Source of the DNA: Weimeria sp002480925
Lineage (GTDB): Bacteria; Bacillota; Clostridia; Lachnospirales; Lachnospiraceae
DNA: 64,000 nucleotides
Direction: 5' to 3'
Assembly (NCBI RefSeq): GCF_052064335.1
Contig: NZ_JBQHVU010000001.1
Location: 192,652 to 256,651, forward strand
Below, in pieces: positions 61,509-64,000 of this stretch. Numbering within the stretch: the first letter of the stretch is position 1; every line of letters starts with the position of its first letter. A model generated the notes under the pieces. That model was not told the DNA's origin. It made no database searches and saw only the letters and a list, made by a program, of their open reading frames with translations. The translations under genes were made by a program, and so were the position numbers.

Positions 61509-61895
61509 TCAGTGTGTCATGGTGTCAAGACTTCCCGTCTCCCTGCCCTTTACTTCGACTACAACCCTATTAGGAAGACAGGTTATGGTCTCAGAAACCT
61601 TTGATTTCTTTCCCTGATGGATACAGATCTTATCCGGACAGTTGGCCTCCTTCATATATACATATCCGTTTTTTATACAGACTATATTAGTAAGCCGTCC
61701 CTTCTTATCCTTTATCCTTATCTCCCTGTTAAGGCCTAGCGGATAGCTACCTGTCTCTTTTCCGTAATGAAAGATCACCGCATAATTGCCTGTCCTTCTT
61801 GTCCTGTAAAAGATAAATGAGAAGATAATCAGTGCTATAAGAATTATAGCTATGGCTATGGCTCCCTTTTTTGTAATATAGCTATCCTCGTTCAT
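61509..61895 (-). CDS. NusG domain II-containing membrane-anchored protein
   Basis: 128 residues: one N-terminal membrane helix (about 11-29), then an extracytoplasmic NusG_II-type beta domain with NCPDKICIHQGKKSKVSETITCLPNRV-like pattern (cysteines in CPDKIC and TCLP). NusG_II proteins accompany Gx transporters and ApbE-type flavin transferases in Firmicute extracytosolic electron-transfer clusters. Its ATG overlaps the Gx stop. Confidence 0.85.
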   Translation of the reverse strand: MNEDSYITKKGAIAIAIILIALIIFSFIFYRTRRTGNYAVIFHYGKETGSYPLGLNREIRIKDKKGRLTNIVCIKNGYVYMKEANCPDKICIHQGKKSKVSETITCLPNRVVVEVKGRETGSLDTMTH

Positions 61896-62407
61896 CTGTC
61901 TTCCTTATCCGAAAATCTGCCTTTTTTAAGCCTTCTGTGTACCGCCGCACTAAGGGATCCTGTAATAAGTCCCGTTATAATTCCAGATACGGCAAGTATC
62001 GGCATATAAAAAAGTATATCCATATTGCTTACAAAAATGCAGGCACAGATAAGCTGACCTGCATTATGAGAAATGGCACCTATAACAGAAAGCGATATCA
62101 TCCTGGCCTTACCTGTCCTGAAGAAAAGATACATCACTATAAAACTTAAAATACCGCCTGAAAGGGAATATAAAAAGGACATGCCGTTACCGAAAAGAAA
62201 ACCTGAAAGCAGGATCCTTATCACCAGGATAAGAAAGGCCTCAGACGGTGAAAAAAGATACATCAGTATAACTGTGACCATATTAGCAAGCCCAAGCTTC
62301 ATTCCTGGTATTCCAAAGTTTATCGGAATAAGGGTTTCTATATAGCCTGCTATCATCGCAAGAGAAAGAAAAACTCCAAGAGAAGCTATATGTGATGATC
62401 TTTTCAT
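61892..62407 (-). CDS. Gx transporter family protein (heptaprenyl diphosphate synthase component I-like)
   Basis: 171 residues, five or six helices: GYIETLIPINFGIPGMKLGLANMVTV is the family hallmark, then SGFLFGNGMSFLYSLSGG. The fold is that of ECF S components; despite its database name it is unlikely to make prenyl chains. Coupled with the NusG_II gene. A related pair (EetB/EetA) supports extracellular electron transfer in Listeria. No apbE is in the window. Confidence 0.87.
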   Translation of the reverse strand: MKRSSHIASLGVFLSLAMIAGYIETLIPINFGIPGMKLGLANMVTVILMYLFSPSEAFLILVIRILLSGFLFGNGMSFLYSLSGGILSFIVMYLFFRTGKARMISLSVIGAISHNAGQLICACIFVSNMDILFYMPILAVSGIITGLITGSLSAAVHRRLKKGRFSDKEDR

Positions 62408-62439
62408 AAATAAATCCCTTCCTTTGTCATAGGCACAAA

Positions 62440-62461
62440 CCCACTGCCTTTAGGCGGTGGG
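62440..62461. repeat. IS200/IS605-end-like hairpin
   Basis: CCCACTGCC, loop TTTA, GGCGGTGGG (one mismatch), flanked on the minus strand by GTCAACTA on the 5' side. This sequence style is typical of IS200/IS605-family ends and TnpB-associated right ends in Clostridia. No transposase or tnpB is present, so it could be a remnant or a small non-autonomous element; it could also merely terminate yitT. Confidence 0.4.
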
Positions 62462-62492
62462 TAGTTGACACCAGTGCCTTCCTCCTTTCGTA

Positions 62493-63392
62493 TCAGGTCC
62501 AGTGCTCTATAAAGCCCTCACCCATCGCCTCCGAAACATTTCCTACTATAAAGAAGGCCCGCCTGTCATGCTCCCTTACTATATCCTTGATCTGTGGTAC
62601 ATCTTTTTTTGAACATACGCAGCATATGATCTTCCTTGGCTTCCTGGAATATTCTCCAACTCCGGACAGGCTTGTAACACCCCTGTCCATATCTATAAGG
62701 ATATCCTTTGATATGGCATCACATTCCCTTGAAATAATAAGAGCTATCTTTGCCTTCTTACCATTATCCACAACCTTATCTATTACCTTTCCCATCACAT
62801 ATACTGAAAGAAAGGCATAAAGAGTATTCTCCACGCTGAAGGCAAGCAGGCCGACAAGGACTATACTGCCATCAAGAAATTGGATAAGCATACCTACAGG
62901 AATATGACGGAATATATGGGACAGGGAGTTGCCCAGCATATCAGTCCCGCCGGTAGTTGACCTGGCCAGCAGCAGAATACCGGTTCCAAGGCCGAAAAGC
63001 ACGCCTCCATAGAGACTTGTCAGAAAAAGATTATCCGATATAAGAGAATACTCAGGCATAAGGGCAAGCTCAAGCGTCATTAAAGAAAATCCCAGCCCGG
63101 TTCTTATTATGCTCTTAATCCCGTCTACCTTTAATGCTATTAAAAAAATAGGTGTATTTAATAAAAGATTTGAAAGCCATAGGGGGATTGGTCTGTTAAG
63201 ATAAAGCCTACTGAGTTTTTTTATAACAATAGCCAGACCACTGACTCCGCCTGTATCAAGTCCGGAAGGGTCCAGAACATATTTGACAGCAAGCGAGATC
63301 AGAGTAGAACCCAGTAGAATTATGAAAAAATCCCTGATATGCTTTTTCAGATACCTGGTCTTAAAAAAATCACTTCCGAATACTTCTCTCAT
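62493..63392 (-). CDS. YitT family (DUF2179) membrane protein
   Basis: 299 residues from the ATG at 63392; longer readings would begin inside the terminator hairpin after tRNA-Trp. Five to six helices: DPSGLDTGGVSGLAIVIKKL, RSTTGGTDMLGNSLS, and a C-terminal cytosolic DUF2179 domain (DMDRGVTSLSGVGEYSRKPRKI). Function in Firmicutes unknown. Confidence 0.92.
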   Translation of the reverse strand: MREVFGSDFFKTRYLKKHIRDFFIILLGSTLISLAVKYVLDPSGLDTGGVSGLAIVIKKLSRLYLNRPIPLWLSNLLLNTPIFLIALKVDGIKSIIRTGLGFSLMTLELALMPEYSLISDNLFLTSLYGGVLFGLGTGILLLARSTTGGTDMLGNSLSHIFRHIPVGMLIQFLDGSIVLVGLLAFSVENTLYAFLSVYVMGKVIDKVVDNGKKAKIALIISRECDAISKDILIDMDRGVTSLSGVGEYSRKPRKIICCVCSKKDVPQIKDIVREHDRRAFFIVGNVSEAMGEGFIEHWT

Positions 63393-63408
63393 ATATTCAT
63401 TCTCTAAA

Positions 63409-63454
63409 AACCCTGAAAATAAAGTAAGAGCCTGTGACATAAGCCACAAGCTCT
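63409..63454 (-). terminator. Terminator of the rRNA-tRNA transcript
   Basis: AGAGCTTGTG pairs with CACAGGCTCT (ten pairs with one G-U), followed by TACTTTATTTT on the minus strand, five bases after the tRNA-Trp 3' end. Confidence 0.85.
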
Positions 63455-63458
63455 ATTA

Positions 63459-63531
63459 CAGAGGCAGAAGGACTTGAACCCTCGACATTTGGTTTTGGAG
63501 ACCAACGTTCTACCAACTGAACTATACCTCT
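63459..63531 (-). tRNA. tRNA-Trp (anticodon CCA)
   Basis: 73-base cloverleaf on the minus strand: acceptor AGAGGTA / TGCCTCT, D-loop AGTTCAGTTGGTAGA, anticodon arm TTGGT-CTCCAAA-ACCAA (CCA), T arm GAGGGTTCAAGTCCTTC. Discriminator G; the 3' CCA is not encoded. It follows the 23S gene in the same transcript. Confidence 0.96.
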
Positions 63532-63886
63532 AGATTCTGATTCCTAACTCCTGCTTGTAAACAAGTACCTTCAAAACTTCATACAGAATAATCCTTCGCC
63601 CCACTTCTAAATTCGCACTTCGCTTACGCTCGTGCTTACTTACAAGTATGCTTTCTAAGGAAGTTCTTTTCGCTAAGCTCACACTTCGTCTTTGACTCGT
63701 GCTCGCTAATCTCAAAGAACGATCTCGCTTCGGATTCGAGCTTCGTCTTTGACTCGCTCTCATCTCGAAGCTTTTGCCCCACTTCTAAATTCGCACTTCG
63801 CTTACGCTCGTGCTCATTAAGAGTGGTGCATGCCTCGCACGTAAGACGCTGCTGCGCTTTCGCTTGCACCGTCTAAGTGCTCATGG
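63532..63886 (-). repeat. Spacer between 23S rRNA and tRNA-Trp with direct repeats, no 5S
   Basis: A 39-base exact direct repeat lies at 63598-63636 and 63776-63814, and a 16-base repeat (CTTCGTCTTTGACTCG) at 63684-63699 and 63741-63756. Many short TTCGCTTACGCTCG-like palindromic units suggest processing hairpins. No 5S rRNA core sequence was found here on either strand. Short reading frames in this spacer are products of the repeats. Confidence 0.7.
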
Positions 63887-64000
63887 CTAGATCAAGCCTT
63901 CGATCTATTAGTGACAGTCAGCTGAACATGTTGCCATGCTTACACCTCTGCCCTATCTACCTCGTCGTCTACAAGGGATCTTATGTCCTTAATGGACGGG
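63887..64000 (-). rRNA. 23S ribosomal RNA, 3' end (partial)
   Basis: The minus strand holds the conserved 23S 3'-terminal segment: GTAAGCATGGCAACATG, CAGCTGACTGTCACTAATAG, then ATCGAAGGCTTGATC, matching the end of helix 1. The rest lies beyond the window. The exact 3' end is uncertain by a few bases. Confidence 0.9.

Noticed and set aside
63530..63869. Two 77-codon minus-strand frames in the rRNA spacer
   Set aside because: They arise from the direct repeats (the same HERKRSANLEVG string twice) in rRNA transcript; no start signals.

Overview
The window looks like chromosome of an anaerobic Firmicute, most likely a Lachnospiraceae (class Clostridia). The indications are: type III glutamine synthetase, FabK-type fatty-acid synthesis, a folate ECF transporter behind a tetrahydrofolate riboswitch, a rubrerythrin with N-terminal rubredoxin domain, an indolepyruvate:ferredoxin oxidoreductase, strong AGGAGG ribosome sites, and a DUF5717-DUF5716 gene pair that I associate with this family. 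Genus cannot be read from the sequence. Almost all genes lie on the minus strand. No intact mobile element, CRISPR array or prophage is visible. All calls come from reading the sequence and from family knowledge; no searches were run.

Layout, with minus-strand operons read right to left. 1-1359: a GlgX/isoamylase-like protein cut by the window edge, with the usual GH13 catalytic residues replaced. 1463-11630: an operon with a good promoter at 11665-11693 encoding a 1156-aa DUF5717 protein, a degenerate Hsp70/actin-fold protein (DUF5716), a TPR-like protein, a coiled-coil/two-helix membrane module fused in frame to glutamyl-tRNA synthetase, and a short UvrD-like helicase. This is the least understood locus here. 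11708-13513: a HisC/CobD-like aminotransferase, convergent with riboswitch-controlled folT. 13633-17501: asnB-glnN behind a promoter and a terminator-like leader hairpin. 17520-21221: yajC, tgt, aroC and a lactonase-family protein. 21224-25750: ireB, ruvX, DUF1292, RNase J, trmR and a U32 protein, close to the Bacillus yrzL-yrrK-yrzB-yrrL-yrrM-yrrN order. 25847-27473: mtaB and an HPr-like protein without its histidine. 27546-37488: prmA, nifS-like, thiI, paaK-iorB-iorA, a sodium symporter, an acetyltransferase and an ROK sugar kinase in one close-packed run.

37671-40863: a small plus-strand ORF, an iron-type alcohol dehydrogenase, a repeat-rich gap, and a Fur/PerR regulator with reverse rubrerythrin. 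40881-50037: purL, carA, carB and a membrane acyltransferase. 50146-57373: the fatty-acid operon acpP-accD-accA-fabH-fabK-fabD-fabG-fabF-fabZ, lacking accB and accC. It faces a MarR-type (FabT-like) regulator gene that overlaps proB. Four TAGCTAA-type elements spaced exactly 15 bp lie just downstream of the acpP promoter. 58838-63392: small membrane proteins (ThiT, PsiE-like, EamA, DUF212, NusG_II, Gx transporter, YitT). 63459-64000: tRNA-Trp, a repeat-containing spacer without 5S rRNA, and the 3' end of a 23S rRNA gene.

Functional themes: nitrogen assimilation (asnB, glnN, carAB, purL), amino-acid fermentation (iorAB, paaK, symporter), tRNA modification (tgt, mtaB, trmR, U32, thiI with its desulfurase), type II fatty-acid synthesis under a local repressor, and peroxide defence (Fur/PerR with rubrerythrin).
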